A DNA stretch of 64,000 bases from Lactarius indigo (taxonomy: Eukaryota > Basidiomycota > Agaricomycetes > Russulales > Russulaceae): assembly GCA_025766275.1 (NCBI GenBank), contig JAFKAC010000068.1, positions 248,001 through 312,000 of the forward strand, read 5' to 3'. Within the stretch, counting starts at the first letter, position 1; each line of letters opens with the position of its first letter. Under the pieces are notes generated by a model that did no database searches, was not told the origin of the DNA, and saw nothing but the letters and a program-made list of their open reading frames with translations. This document shows, one piece after another, positions 33,939 through 47,083 of this stretch. A program made the translations under genes and the position numbers.

Positions 33939-36838
33939 TCACATGACAATTTGCTGAGGCTCGCTGTGACTGGCGGCGAAGTAACCAGATGCTACATGAG
34001 CTTGAAAAAACGGCTCGGCCTGAGGATAAGATGCTGATGGATGGGCAGATGAGGACTCCGCCAAGTACATGCCATCATAGGAATTCGTCCCGCTCGTATT
34101 CGAGAGGCCAAAACCCATCGAAGAGGTGTTAAGCGAGGCAAAGTCCACTGGCTCTTGCGCAGGTTCATTCGCCGCACGCGGGATCTGCGACTGATGCAAC
34201 GGAGTGGGCTCTAATGGGATGTGATAGCCGGCAGGACTTGAGCGAGTCGAGCTGATGGGGGCATGTCCAGAAGTCAGAGCATTCGCATACGGATGGAATC
34301 CCCTGGGGGCAGGACTGCCTGAGCCATAATCCGACATCGACGCGGCAGGTCATTGGTCTTCTGATGAGCTCCCCGTTCTGGGCGACTGATGGAGTGACAC
34401 TGCGATGGCGCCGAATGGGACCAGAACCCGACGGTTGAGAATGTTCCAAGCTCTGAGAAAACACATTTGACTGATCAAATACGGACTTGTGTGCGGGGGC
34501 GGAGACGGGAGCGAACGAGCCTCCGGAATATGGATGATATTGTGCTGACGAACCGCTGATTTGTTGCGCCATGTGCGCGGGTGATGCCTCTGGACTACGG
34601 AATCCTGGGCTTGGCAGAGGCGTGGCCCGCATACTCCATGGTGATGATGTGCCGACGGCGTGGTAACCACCTTGCTCTCGCGTGCTCGACTGCGCAAACT
34701 GGACATTGGGCATCGTAGATGTGAAGAACTCCTGTGGGGAAGCGTGAACACCCGCCGCTGCGGAGGGAAGAAGGCCTTCTTCGGGAAGTTCGCCCTGAAC
34801 TTCGACCTCGACCAGCCGGGTGGAAGCGTAGGCAGCAAAATCACTGTCGTCACCATCCAGGTGGTCTAGGCCCTCATTGTCAGCATCCGCACCCTCGTCT
34901 CCGAACATCCCCTGGCCAAAAGTAGAAGCACCGGAATCACTAGAGCGTGTATGAATGCGTGCATGCTGGGTTAGGTTGTCAGAGCGAGAGAAGCGCTTCC
35001 AGCACACATTACACTGGAATGGGCGCTCCATTGTGTGTGTGCGTAGATGCCGCTTAAGATGTTCGAGACGCTTGAACAGGCGACCACATGAAAACAGAGG
35101 GCACGAGAACGCCTTGACCTTTTGCGACGGAGGGAGGCTGGAAGATGAGTGAGAAGCTGATCCCCCGGAAAGCACGTAGGGTGAGGATCTCGATGCGGGA
35201 ACAGCTTGTGGCTGGGATCCGTGGCTAAGGTTTGCCCTGTGCGGTTCATACAAGGGATAAGTGTTCTGCCTTGGAGGACGCGATATCCCATCGATCTCCG
35301 AAGGATGACCAAAAACGTTGGGGGAAGGGTTCGAGGCACCCATGACGAGCGCATTTTCTGGAAAGCTTGATGACTCCGAACGATGACTTGCGTGTCCGAT
35401 CGAACTCGAAATTCCGAGTCGGCGGGCGTTGGCCTGGGCAAGGAAGGCATCGGAAGCATTCTTCGACAGGCCCAATCTATGCCCGATACTTGGCGCAACC
35501 TGATTCTCGTCCACAGTGTGTCGGACGCTACCAACGCTAGAGCCATTATCGGAGATTTCTTCGGAGGACTTGCGGGTCATCTTGGGCTGCCGCCGGCGTC
35601 TGCGTTTGTAAGAGGGGGAGCCTTCGAATAAAGAGAACATCGACAAGAATGCCGCACTGGGGCATGGACGGGGGCGAGCGTCTTCTCCAGAGCGCTCATC
35701 AGATGACGAAGAGCCGTCTTCGCGGGAGCGGCCCACGATAGAATCCGCCGGATTAATCATCTTGTTGACTGCGCTGGTGTCGGCACTGTCGGAGCCTGGT
35801 GCCTCTTCTTCATCTGCCTCGACCTTCTGAGCCCTGCTGAACTGATCGTACAGGGAGCGCTTGGGGTCGTATGTGAAAGACATGGCCGGCTCGCCAGTGA
35901 CAACAGTAGTCGGCTCAAGACCCATCTTCTCTCGTTTGAGATCACGCTCCAGAGCATCGAGGAACAATCTATCATGAGGGACGGAGAACCTGCAAGAGGA
36001 AATTAATAAGCGGAGAAGAAAAAAATAAAACGGTCTCACCAATAAAAGACCTTCTGCTTCTTCTGTGTACGTATACATTGATACTTGAACAAAAGGTCAA
36101 GGAATGGCGACTAGATAACGAAAGAATGAGGTGTGGTATTCAGCGGAAAGCACAGTTTGAGCGGACCTTTGGTTCTTCCAGCGATGCATCAACGCCAGGT
36201 TTGAGATTCCTAAGGTCGCTGAAGACGCCCTCTTCGAACTTTTTCATGTTCTTGACGGGGCGACCAAAAGCCTCGAACCTGAATACGAGGGCACGTACGA
36301 TGTCCGTACCCGTGATATGATAGAGGCCGTTCCACAGGACACATGTGACGTATTCCTGATTAGGAAGTAGGAAGCGATTGAGCGCGGGATGTGCGGCGCC
36401 AGGGTGTGTAGGGTGCTCGGAATTCATATCCGGAATTGTTGAGCCGGACCAGGCTGAAGGTGCGGTGGCGAGGAAGAATTTAAGTCGGTCGAGATTGGCT
36501 AATCGCTCCTGCTCCTGGAGGGTCAAGGGCCGTGACAGTCCGGCACCATCCTGATTGTTCTGGAAGCTCTGGATAGAAGACGAAGTGAGGTCCGAGATAT
36601 TTGATAAGAGAACTAGATCTTGGTCCTCGTCATCGAGTGGTCCTATCATCGACATGTCGGACGATTGGATGGACTCTGCCGGTAGAGAATGGGGTCGGTA
36701 GTGCGAACTGTTGTCGAAAGTGTCGGGAGTGAAGAGGGCGGATGATGTGATGTCAGATGGTGGATGAGAGTAGTGAGGATATGTGGGTTGAGAGTGATAT
36801 TGAAGTTGGGAGGACGAAGATGTCGAGGGTACGTCCAT
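33939..36838 (-). CDS. STE12: STE12 transcription factor with C-terminal C2H2 zinc fingers
   Basis: Nuclear factor downstream of the pheromone/filamentation MAP kinase cascade. An STE12 DNA-binding (homeodomain-like) region reads [56 protein letters not shown] and [20 protein letters not shown]. After an intron (about 36105-36163) it continues [20 protein letters not shown] and, after a second intron, [20 protein letters not shown]. The long middle is Ser-rich. Two C2H2 fingers follow ([40 protein letters not shown]), as in filamentous fungal STE12 but not in budding yeast. Near 34340-34350 the frame carrying [10 protein letters not shown] runs into about 50 odd residues, while the +1 frame ([19 protein letters not shown]) stays open for 130 codons to a stop at 33939. 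That is either a one-base indel or an unrecognised 82-nt intron. Confidence 0.9.
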
Positions 36839-39800
36839 GATTAAGGAATGAGTAGGGGACGAGGGTGAAGCGATATTAATTCCCGGGAAGGGTGTGTGGT
36901 GCGTGGAGGGTAAGATAGCTTGGACTATATGCTAGGCGAGAGGGAAGGATCAGATTGACGAGATGCACACAGCCAGGAGGCAAGTACTTGCCAGGCCTCG
37001 ATATGGTGAATAAGGATCCGACACCGCCTGTCGAGATGGATGAGCGGTTGAGGCGGTTGTGGTGGGCAACGGGGAATGAATAGGTAAGGCTGTACAAGAG
37101 ATGACGGGGAAGTCGGAGTGTAGAAGAGGGGAAAGAGAGATGGAAAGAGAAATGAAAAAGAGGAAGGGAAGAGGGAGGGGGGGAATTAAGAGCGACGAGG
37201 GGGGGATGATGAGTCGCTGGAGAGGACTAGATATAAGGAGTACACGGCGTTTAGAAAAGGGAGGGGAAAGTGGAATGGGGGCGAAATGCAAAGCAGAGCA
37301 CAAGCGAACCAACACCAACCCGCATAGCATATAATCCTATTTATTTTACTTATCCTTTTCTTATATATTATATTATTTAATTATCTCATTGCCCCCGCCG
37401 ATAACCGCCGCCGAACCTCCTTATGCTTCCCCTTGCCCTTACTTTCCGTTTTTTTTTTTTTGATTTGATGGTCTATCCGCCCTCACCGGCCACTGGCTTG
37501 GCCTCGCCCCCCAACTTGCCTACTCATCCCAATACCATCGTGACCCGCCACTACTGTGTGCAGACAGAACACTAGATCATCAAGGTGCCCGGTTCGGCTT
37601 GTAAGGTTTGCTCTAGTTCCACATTGACATCACCTTCTCTATTGCCCCCCTCTTCTTCCTTGTCTCTCTTCTCTCAAGTCGCCATACTTCTTCCCTCGTG
37701 ACCCCCATCCGTGTGTTGCTCCGCCCCCAACTCCCGTTCCTTCATCAATGGAGGAACCAGATGGGCCCTTGATCCCACATCGCTCCTCATCATCTCCCGA
37801 TTGGCGCCGGCACCACTGCCTCGGGAACGCGGTGCGCCAGTATGCCCGACGTACTTGCCCGGATAAGTTCCCATACCTACCCTTCCACGCACTCCACCTA
37901 ATTTATACCCTCACCTCCCAACTTTCTCGACTGCGGTTGAACCTACCCTTTATTGTACACTTTACTTACACTCAACGCCACCCAGCTTAGAATGTGTAAG
38001 CAAGTACGACTTGTCCCTTCCTTGGTGGAGACCCATGCGTCGAAACGTCGGGGACCTCTGCTCTGATCATTGTGCTGTATTGCAAATCTTGGATGGTCGC
38101 TTATCCACCTTATTCCTGCCTTTTTAGGGCCACTCTACTCATTGGAATCTATCTCCAGTTCGATTACGGCTGGATTCATATGTTTGGTGTTCGTCCCTAA
38201 TTAAACTGATTCATTTTTTATCTTCTACCGTGGATCAGAGGTAATACCGACACCACATCTACGCGGTCAGCCTCATTGTGAGCCAGAATGTTTGTGTGTG
38301 CTTACACCCCGAGCCGAGAGATCCGTGCATAACCCACTCAATCTGCTGCCGTCACCATAAATGCCATATATTACAACGAACGATGGTTAACGGAAAAGTA
38401 TCCGGGCGACAATTCCGACTAGACCCGTCCATGCATTACCTCTGCGGCTAACACAAATTTTCCGAGACTGTTTTCTTGCGCCCTGTCATATTTCTCTCTT
38501 GAAAGAGGCATTACCCAATATATATTATGGGTTGTAGCGCCTATTGTTGCCCCAAGTTCAAGAGACAAATGCATTCGTATAACTGGCACAGATTTAGAGA
38601 CTTACAGTGCCCTTCAGATCTCCCTTCTCCCCCTGACTGGGAATTCCAAATGATCGATGCTGGTCTCATTTAGTCAACTATTCGACATTGGATTTGTCCC
38701 TCCTATGGAAGGCGCCTAAACAAGTACCCAACGTCTCCTTGTTGCCCGCAAGGGGCCACGGAGCATCCGTGACACTTCATAAATTTTGTCCGAAAGGTCG
38801 CACTTACTGTGTATACTAGCAGGTCTTTCTCAGCAGCCGTTAAAGGCGCGCTTGTTTTTCGGAGAAGGTCCCGCGGATGCGCACATTATTTTAGAGAAAC
38901 AAAACGCACAGTAGTATTACAAAATGTCCGCGCAATGGCCCGGATCCGAGCTAGTTGTTGTTCACTGAGCCGCAGGTGAGCCTCGTGCCCATGCCTTTCC
39001 TGACCTAGCCTCCCCCATATCAGCCTCCCGTACTCAATTTCCAATGCAGACAGACCCCGCGCCACGCCGCTACCTTCACTCTGTGCCCTAATCGGGACGG
39101 ATGCCGAAACCGAAGATGCCTAATTTGCGCTCTCCGCACCAACGGGGACCTAAATTTCTCCACCACTCCACCACTGCGGGTCACGTCGGTAGGTCCCGGC
39201 TTGGATGCACAGAGATGGTGGCGGGCAAGACCTTGAGGCTGTGTCACGCGTTACCCCGAAACTCTCGGACTTGGGGGGGATGGTTCGCAGCTCATTCAAC
39301 TCCCGACCAACATCGAATAGGCAACTCAACGATCTCAGTCCTACATAGCTAACTTAGTTCATCAGTCCATGACATCCGACGGCTTTGCCCAGGACATATG
39401 CGGCACCACCTGCCACGTGCCTAAGGCGCCAAACTCTACCTTGACAATCAAAAGGACGAATTTGCCTACATGCCAGTCAGCCAGCACACTTTGATCCGGG
39501 CAGCACTCGAAGGCTCATGCGTTGCTGACAACAGGATAACGCGATGGGCGGTCCGCAGGTGCAAACCCCCGGGGTTGGCAGTGTGAGTTGTGTGTGCTTT
39601 GCCACGTAACTCCTTAATCTCCAGTCCAGAATTTGACCACACCACCCTAGCAACTGTATATGAGGAATCGCGACCGTGATGCAGGGCTCTGCGATAGCAA
39701 CAGTCTATTTTTGCTTACGGTGCATGTTCCGGCACAAAAACATTCGCTGCTGTGCCTCAGCACACCAAGAATCCTTGAGTCGCCTACCCCATTCGCTCTC

Positions 39801-42800
39801 TTGCTTATCGACTCAGATAGCGCAACCAATACACGGGCAATCACACAAGCCTACAGTACTGATGTTCATGACATTAGCGGCACCTCAAGGTCACGCGTCT
39901 GCCTCGCTCTCTGTATTCCGAGCTGCTCGGCTTTGTATTTCGTAAAATTAACGGCACTATATAGCCGGCGTGCAGCGAGGATCAAACACAGGATTTACAT
40001 CAAATACCGTATCAACAATGTCCTTGATGTCTTTAAGCTGTACGCTACCTCCCACTCTGTCCTAGAACACGCAGAGTGGACACATCTGTCAGGCGAATTC
40101 CCCAAGCAGGCCAGCAAGCGCACGCATGCGCCAGCTCCGCGGCTCTATGGAGAGGCGCTGGTGGATCGCCGTGTGGCGTGATTGCGCAGATGATGGGGTG
40201 GGCATCGTAGCCCTACCGATGGGCCGCGCAATCGCAACGACCACAACAGTAACTCAATGCCTCATGATTCAGTCGGCTCGAAATGACATCGAAGCATTGT
40301 TGACGAAATCATTCCAGCTTATCATTTCGAAGGACCATCCTTCAGACCTTGTATGACGTGACTCCGGGGATAATTGACGGTAACGGTATCAACGGTGGCA
40401 CATCCTGTATGCTATATAGGTTCATGAATGCTATGCATATACAGTGGCTTCTTACCTTGGTTAGGTCCGTGCTGTGAGGGAGAAAAGAAAGAAAAACGAC
40501 TAACTCGAAATCACTTGGATCATTGATCTAGGATCGAAGACGTGCCCAGTGCTACGCGAAGCACCCGCCACAGATACCAATTCCAGCGTACGTACGCACT
40601 TCTTGGTCCTGTCCTGAGGTGCATCGAAGACGCGGAGCCGCGGAGGGCGGGCTGCATACGCCGCTTTCGCGATGGCCGTGAGGGGTGCGCACCCTCGAAG
40701 CGACGAAGAAGAGAAACACGTGGCTGGATCCGAGGGAAGACCACGTTGTCCGAAGATGATGTTTGTGCTTATTTTTGCAGATTTGTCTCGGGGCGGGGTT
40801 GATTGGACTGATTGGGATCCAGAACCGGAACCGCTCGGAATGGAGCTGGCTGTCTTCTTGTATAGCGCAATACAGTCCAATAATAAAGTACTCTTTTGAT
40901 TTTTGATTTTTTACCCTCGAAACAGTCTTTTCGCCACCTGTCGTCGTCGTCCACTGTCCATTTCATTCGTCATGATCCACACCATGCCCGCCCGCGCTGA
41001 TTGGCTGTACTACGTTGCTTGCGTCCTCCATCGACTTTGTAATCGCTCTGTCTTTGAATGCAGATTCAGCAGGTCCGAGATGACGTACGGTTTTCACACT
41101 GCATTCAGCGAGCCCGATCAAAAGGTCGCTATGACTCGAAGCCGCAAATAGCGCACGCTATGCCAATACTGCCAAACCCTAAAACTCTCCAACCGACGAA
41201 TGCGGTATCTCTCTCCGGGTGTGCCCAGCATCGGGGCGTTCGGGTCCCGACTAAATAGCCTTTATTTATTATTTATTTCGGTCGAGCGCAGACTCGGAAA
41301 TACAAGTGCCGGAAAGATATAGATCCATCCGAATTTCCGACAATTGTCTGACATGTGTACTCTGCGCATTTTTTGCCAATCAGTCAGCGTGGCCACAACG
41401 CCCATAGCACGCACGTCGGCGATGCGATAACCACTTTTGGACGAGGGCGAGGCGCTATGCTGGCGGTGCGAGGTGCCAGAATCCTTTTCTAGAGAATTAA
41501 CAAGTTTTCCAAGCGCGGAGTTGTGGAAAGTTGGTACGTTACTGTAAAATAACGCACACCACGTACAAGTCCAGGTTGGTGCGGACTTTGACGGCCTAGG
41601 AATTTTCTTCTAGGATTTTTTTGGGCCACGCATCACATGGCTTGGCGCCTGGTCAGCTGGTCTAGATTGGTTTCTCGGGCGGCGAAAAGCCTCCGAGTCC
41701 GCCCTTCCGAGTCCTTCAGCGTCAATGAATGAATGATCGCAGCCTCATAGTTACGGATGCGCGATAGTCGAACACAGGTGGATCTTGAACGGATCTGTCC
41801 ATTCGTTCTCTGGCAACTTAAAGATAGGTGCTTAAAAGTCAGTTCGAAATGCCCTTCGCGGGGTGCTGGCGCCAAGACTGGCACAATCGGAGTGTCCTCC
41901 ACACGACATTTCCCGGTCGCTGACGCTGTATGCACCCGCTCAGTCCACTAGTGGGGTCAATATCAGATAATCGCTCATACCTTTTCTGCGAGCGTTGCGG
42001 AGATTGACACTGGATCACCGCCCTTGTCGAGGAGCCCCGCGTGTGGGCACATGAGGCCTGAGGACAGACAACCCTTGAAAGAGTCCGCAGGTGACTATCA
42101 ATCCAAGATAGGCAAAAATAATCAAAATAATTAAATAAATAATGAAAACATACCTTCCTCTTCAGGGTTCGAGGGAGCTGAAAGAAGCTCAATAATTGTG
42201 ATCGATACTGTATACAGTGCTGGACGCTGGACGAATCTAATTGAGATCGCTTAGTGGCGAAAGCTAGTTTTGGTGAGAAAATTTTGCGCCCCGCTACTGG
42301 CACTTCTCCAGTTTACACCACCTGGATACTCGGCTGTCCCTCCAAATCCGCATGTCCCGCACTACACCCGAAGAGGAGTATAAAAAACGTCAAGAGAGCC
42401 ATGGCGGTCAGGAAAGTCCGTACGCCGCAGTTTGCAGGGGTTGTGTGGTCCAGAAAAAAAAAAAAAAGAAAAGAAAAAAAGAGCGAAACCTTCGGACGAC
42501 TTTGAAATACGATGTGCGAGACTCGGGCACTTTTACAGTAAGGTCCCACAGTGGTGCGTATTCGGAGGATGAGAGGGGTATGTATACACTCATTTCCATG
42601 TCTAGGTAGGACTTGACATGTCCACGTGTACCACTACTGTAGTTTCTTACAGGCACACGGAGTTTCCCTCGACCCAGAGTGTGGCGCACACATTTGACGC
42701 ACACACAATGGGCGAGGTGCGTGCGTGTTGTTATCGCCATCACCAGGCAAGGAACCTCCAAAAGGTACCGTACGAGGTGAGAAAGAAAAAAAGAACGAAG

Positions 42801-45521
42801 TGGCCCAACTGAAATAATACGGCCTGGGAGGCTGGGTTCTCAAAACTTATTCAATCCTGAGCGACTCAGAAGCACGAGAACATTCCTCTTGACAGCGAAT
42901 ACTTACGAGAGCCGACCTGTTCTCTAGATCTGAACACTGCATCGCGTAGTAGCTGACGTAGTGGCTGAAAGTAAGGGCATGTCAATGCCCCAAGTTCTCA
43001 GGCCCTAAGCCACTACCCTGCGTGCCCATCCGACGTCGGCCATGATTGCTCCTTTCGATATATTTCTACTCTCGTTACTTGTGATATGAAGCGCTAGCCG
43101 GTGTCAAACGATTGAAAACCTTCGGGCGGAAAGGGCCAGGAAGCAGGGGCCAGGAGTTATCCGAAGCTTCCCTGTGATGCGAGGAGCGAACGTCGGAGGG
43201 TCCTGGTGGGTACTATACGTCCTTTGATGCACTTATCTTGCTTGTACGCAACTTCAGCCCACGAATCTATCGTGATGGTGGCGCTCAAATGTCCATGCCG
43301 ATTACGGTGAGGCGTGGCCGAAACAGCAAAACTGGGATGACGAACCACTGATCTCGCAGAAGCCGCGACGTCGCGGTGCGAAGCATCGCTCCCACTTCGC
43401 CATTCTCGGAACCAAAGGACCAAGAACCCAACGATTCGCATGATTAGCATATCACGCGCAGGCGTAAAAATGCATGGATGGTAACATGTTGTCTCTACGA
43501 AAATGCCCTTTAGTCCTATCATAGTACGTACAATCCAGGATATCACCTGTTCACGGACCTTGTCCATCCATCAACGTCGGGCATAGGCAGCGAAGCCTAC
43601 CATATTCGTCGCTCATTGTAACCGAGGTGTGTCCCTCCGCTCGCTTCTTTATTGGTGTGATTTGGCTCGTTCGAGGCTCCAAGAAGCCCAAGATTACGAA
43701 TTTACAGTCGAGTTACCTCCCGAGAATACTGGTATGCATATTGTTCCCAGTGTTGAGGCTTGCAGAGGCGGCAGCGTGCGCCCACCATTTGATGACGCGA
43801 AGACGGACCAGGATGCGGGCAGGAACCATACGTGATCACTTTACCCATTTCGAGACAGATATTCTGGGGCCATCCAATGACTGAATAGCGTCGGACCACA
43901 AATCGACTGCACCATTTGCTATAGGCCATGTGGGGGGGAGATGCCAAGCGAAGGTTAGCCCGGAATGCTGCAACGGCACGGTCACCTCGTTGCATCACTG
44001 CATATTAGTACCCTTCGCCCCTCCTTCAAACCCCGATTTCCTTGTCAGCAATGCTACAATTCTTCCGTCAAGACTGGACTGACTGTCTTCTGGCGCGGTT
44101 ATGATAGCGTGGCTTCCGGCTCGCCACGTCATCTCATAATGCTCAACCATCCATGCGAGTTCTCCCTGATTACTGTCTCGCTGGCAACGAGAGCTTCTCG
44201 TGCGGCAATAACTACAGAATCACTTCGACTTGGAACCAGCAAGATGACCATTCTTTGCCGCTACGAGCTTAATCGGACCTCTCAATCCATTTTTCCTGTT
44301 CTTTCTTTATTTCTTTGGTCTACTCGGGTGTACTTAGGAAGACACCCTTTGCGTGTACTAACCCCCCTGTGCCTCAGTTCATCACGGTCATACCCACAAG
44401 GTCCAAGGTCATCAAAGTTCACTTCATTCGTTGGCTTTTGACTTATTGGCGCTTTGGCTGTATTCGTTCCCCATGCTAATCAATGTTGCGTTTAGTTTTG
44501 GCCGACGCCTTCCTTCAGCCGATTTTCCACGGAGCGTCAATTTTTGGTGAGTCCATACACTCGCATAAAACTGCGTCATCAGGGAACGCCCATCTTCTCG
44601 AGGTCATGGAAACGCCTGTCCGAGGGGCGACTTGCGATCTTCTATCATACCTCGGAGCCATCCTTCGAAAGCTGTTGGCGCGCCCCAAAGCGATGCGACC
44701 GTCTCCATGGGCCGATAGTGCTGTTCTTAGTCAGAAGCGCGGCTGGTATTGTGGCCGCGGCTCCCTCACGAGCGTCGCTCCACTCCATCCATTGCCATCA
44801 AACGCTCGAATAATCACAGAACTGATGAAGTACTAAATTGGCACCAGCGGCATCCTGCTGTACTCAATCACCGAACACAGCCAGCCTCCAAATTTATCGA
44901 CTTGTCACGAGCCGGAATCCGTGCGAAAAGGTTTCGAGCGGTGACGGTAAATCGAGAAGGAAAGTAAAGTGGGAGAGGAATACAGCTTTGTCCCAACAGC
45001 GCAAGGTGCGCGCTCACAGAGGCAGTGATGCCGTGCTTAGAGAGCAAGCTTGAAGCTTGAATATTTATTATGAGGGTCGGACGTTGATGTGCGTTGGCTC
45101 AATCGGGACTAACCAACGACGGGCGTGCGGATAATTCCGTTCAAGGCACGCGTTAGACATAAGGGGTACCGTTGCTGCCGTGGGCCGTATGATTAGCTCC
45201 CGTGGCTGCACGTAGTCCAGAGCAAAGGGGTCTTCAATCGTCGTATCCCAGTAGACACTGGGGTCTGTTGTCGGTACAGCGTGAGCACGATGCCAAGTGG
45301 ACTCTCAATAGCGGTGCTTATCCGGGTGATCGTCCACAAGTTAGCGGCGCCGCTGCGGCAGGGCGCTTGTTCCTAGTGCCGACGGGTCAAGCCTGAGGCT
45401 GTCCATCAAAGCACATCATCACCGTGTACGACTACGGCGACCACCATCCAAATTTGCTCCCTCCCACAACATCACCCTTCTCAATCTTTCTAACGATCGA
45501 GGGGACCCACTTTTTACCGCC
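36839..45521. other. 8.7 kb without a recognisable gene
   Basis: The first 500 bp (36839-37330) are strongly strand-biased and G/A-rich on the plus strand, i.e. a pyrimidine-rich STE12 leader on the transcribed strand. A T-run lies at 37450-37461. Beyond this, frames at 37748-37990, 39660-40181, 40500-40880 (minus, no ATG), 41633-41935 (minus), 43157-43567 (minus), 43965-44441 and 44483-44836 are all domain-free. An A/G-rich tract at 42450-42484 contains a 13-A run. I could assemble no multi-exon gene and suspect decayed sequence. Confidence 0.45.
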
Positions 45522-46175
45522 ATGTCCTATCGCAAAGACAGCCTTGGGGGTTATGACCACTCTCTCTTATCGTCTGTGCCTGGCCCAACAAGAGCAGAGA
45601 AACAGGTACGTGGAGCTCCCACCCTTATGTTTGTTTTTTTCTCCCTTCCTTGGAACGGCAAATCTGAGTGGCCTTTTCCCCTTGCGTGTTGTTAGGAAGG
45701 ATACAATGTCGACCTGCTCGAGGAAAGCCGCGATCACCGCGCACCTTCCCCCCCCACTAACGGCGCAACGTCGGACCATAATGGTACCTTACTTGACTAC
45801 AGCCCTGGAGCCGTGAGCTTTGCTCGCAAAGAAGACCCGAAGACGGCGACGATGAATGATTATGAGCCCGTCGAGAGACGGGTACCGTGGTATCGGACGA
45901 GGAAAGGGATCATTGGGATCGTCGTGGTCGCCATTGTTATCATTGCCGCCGCTGTGGGAGGAGGAGTGGGTGGCACACAACATCACTCCAACAATGCTAC
46001 CAAAAGCAACGCCACAAATGGAGTGGGACAGTCAGCGAACAATTCTTCCCAGAGTGTCGACCAGAGCAACTCCACGTCCAGTTCTTCTTCATTGCACTCT
46101 ATCAACACCGAGTCCACAGTGCAGGGCCCAAGTTCAAGTCCTCCACAACCTAGTGGTAGTCAGGGTGGTCTCTGA
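45522..46175 (+). CDS. Small single-pass membrane protein, unknown function
   Basis: Two exons (45522-45605 and 45696-46175) flank a 90-nt GTACGT...TTAG intron with a long pyrimidine tract. The protein of about 187 residues starts MSYRKDSLGGYDHSLLSSVP. A polar region ends in MNDYEPVERRVPWYRTRKG, and one strong transmembrane helix follows (IIGIVVVAIVIIAAAVGGGV). The C-terminal half is Asn/Ser/Thr-rich with many N-x-S/T sites (NNATKSNATN, NNSSQS), so it is likely an outward, heavily glycosylated stalk. Basic residues precede the helix, which suggests type II topology. Such proteins are common in agarics and I do not know the function. It converges on the hypothetical gene at 46508. Confidence 0.72.
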
Positions 46176-46507
46176 GGTTCGTTTCTCTGGGCATAATGTT
46201 CGGTGTTCCTTTTGGTTAGCCCTCAGACGCGCAGCAGCGTTACAAAGTCGGGTTTGGGTCCGTATTCTCCGGCCAATTTCGTGCCATATGTATAAATACG
46301 CTTACTTACACTATGGCGGACCATGTCTCTTATTACGTGGATTTTTTTATTCTTCTACTGCATGTGGGTGTGAACTATACAAGCTGAGCAATATCATGCG
46401 ACGTATGGGGTTCTAACAGGAACAGCAAGAGGAGTTCTTATTACGCTCGAACGTCACAGCGGGAATATCTAGTAGCACAATCAATGGTGAAGACGAAAAA
46501 GACTGCT
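46176..46507. other. Intergenic between convergent genes
   Basis: These 332 bp should contain both 3' UTRs. A plus-strand frame overlapping the membrane protein gene continues here to 46416, but it is only a shadow. I see no other signal. Confidence 0.4.
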
Positions 46508-47083
46508 CTACGGAGCTGCGTCGATTTTTATCAAAGGTAGACCAAGACTGGTAGTGTCCCTTTCGGCGAGCCCTCTGACTTTCCTCATGACATCCTCTAG
46601 CAATCGAAGAAGTCTCTCAATCTCCTCTTCATCGCGCTCCCTTGCATCGACGACCATCTGGCGGTCATGGTCCAAGAGAGAGGCCCTCATTTCGACTACT
46701 AACGAGCGGAAGTCTTGCAGTCGCGTGGCTGCATCGAGTATGGATCCCGAGGCACCTATCACGGGTGACGTCGAGGCCATGCAGGATAGCCCGGAATTCT
46801 CGGAAAGAGAGACATGCCTTCTGCAGGATTCTGGGAAGGGCTTGGTGCTTGCACGAGATAGATCAGGGTACAGGCTCTGTACGGGGCGGACGGACACGTC
46901 CCCCGCCTCAGTGCCTGAAACTGTGATCCAGGGCCAACTGGCGTCTGCGTCCTCGCAAGGTGAAGAAACCGGTGTTTGGAGTGCAGGAGATGGAGGGGAG
47001 AATGCAAGATGGGGCGGGGCTGACGTGCGCTCCGATACGGAAAGTCGGTCCCGGGGACGAAACTTGGGGGAGCACGCGATCAT
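46508..47083 (-). CDS. Hypothetical protein with C-terminal coiled coil
   Basis: A single-exon frame of 191 codons starts with a true ATG (47083). The N-terminal 110 residues are Pro/Ser-rich and look disordered (APPHLAFSPPSPALQTPVSS). From about residue 115 a helical, charged segment appears (LQDFRSLVVEMRASLLDHDR, RERDEEEIERLLRLLEDVMR), consistent with a coiled coil. I do not recognise a family. The overlapping plus-strand frame of similar length (46554-47090) lacks such a pattern. The regular heptad-like spacing of Leu makes the minus strand the better candidate. Confidence 0.5.
   Translation of the reverse strand: MIACSPKFRPRDRLSVSERTSAPPHLAFSPPSPALQTPVSSPCEDADASWPWITVSGTEAGDVSVRPVQSLYPDLSRASTKPFPESCRRHVSLSENSGLSCMASTSPVIGASGSILDAATRLQDFRSLVVEMRASLLDHDRQMVVDARERDEEEIERLLRLLEDVMRKVRGLAERDTTSLGLPLIKIDAAP

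Noticed and set aside
40500..40880. 126-codon minus-strand frame, Ser/Pro-rich
   Set aside because: Begins with TTG, with no ATG or recognisable upstream exon.
42254..42609. Lys-rich frames (RKKKKRKEKK)
   Set aside because: Produced by the A/G-rich tract at 42450-42484, not by a real basic domain.
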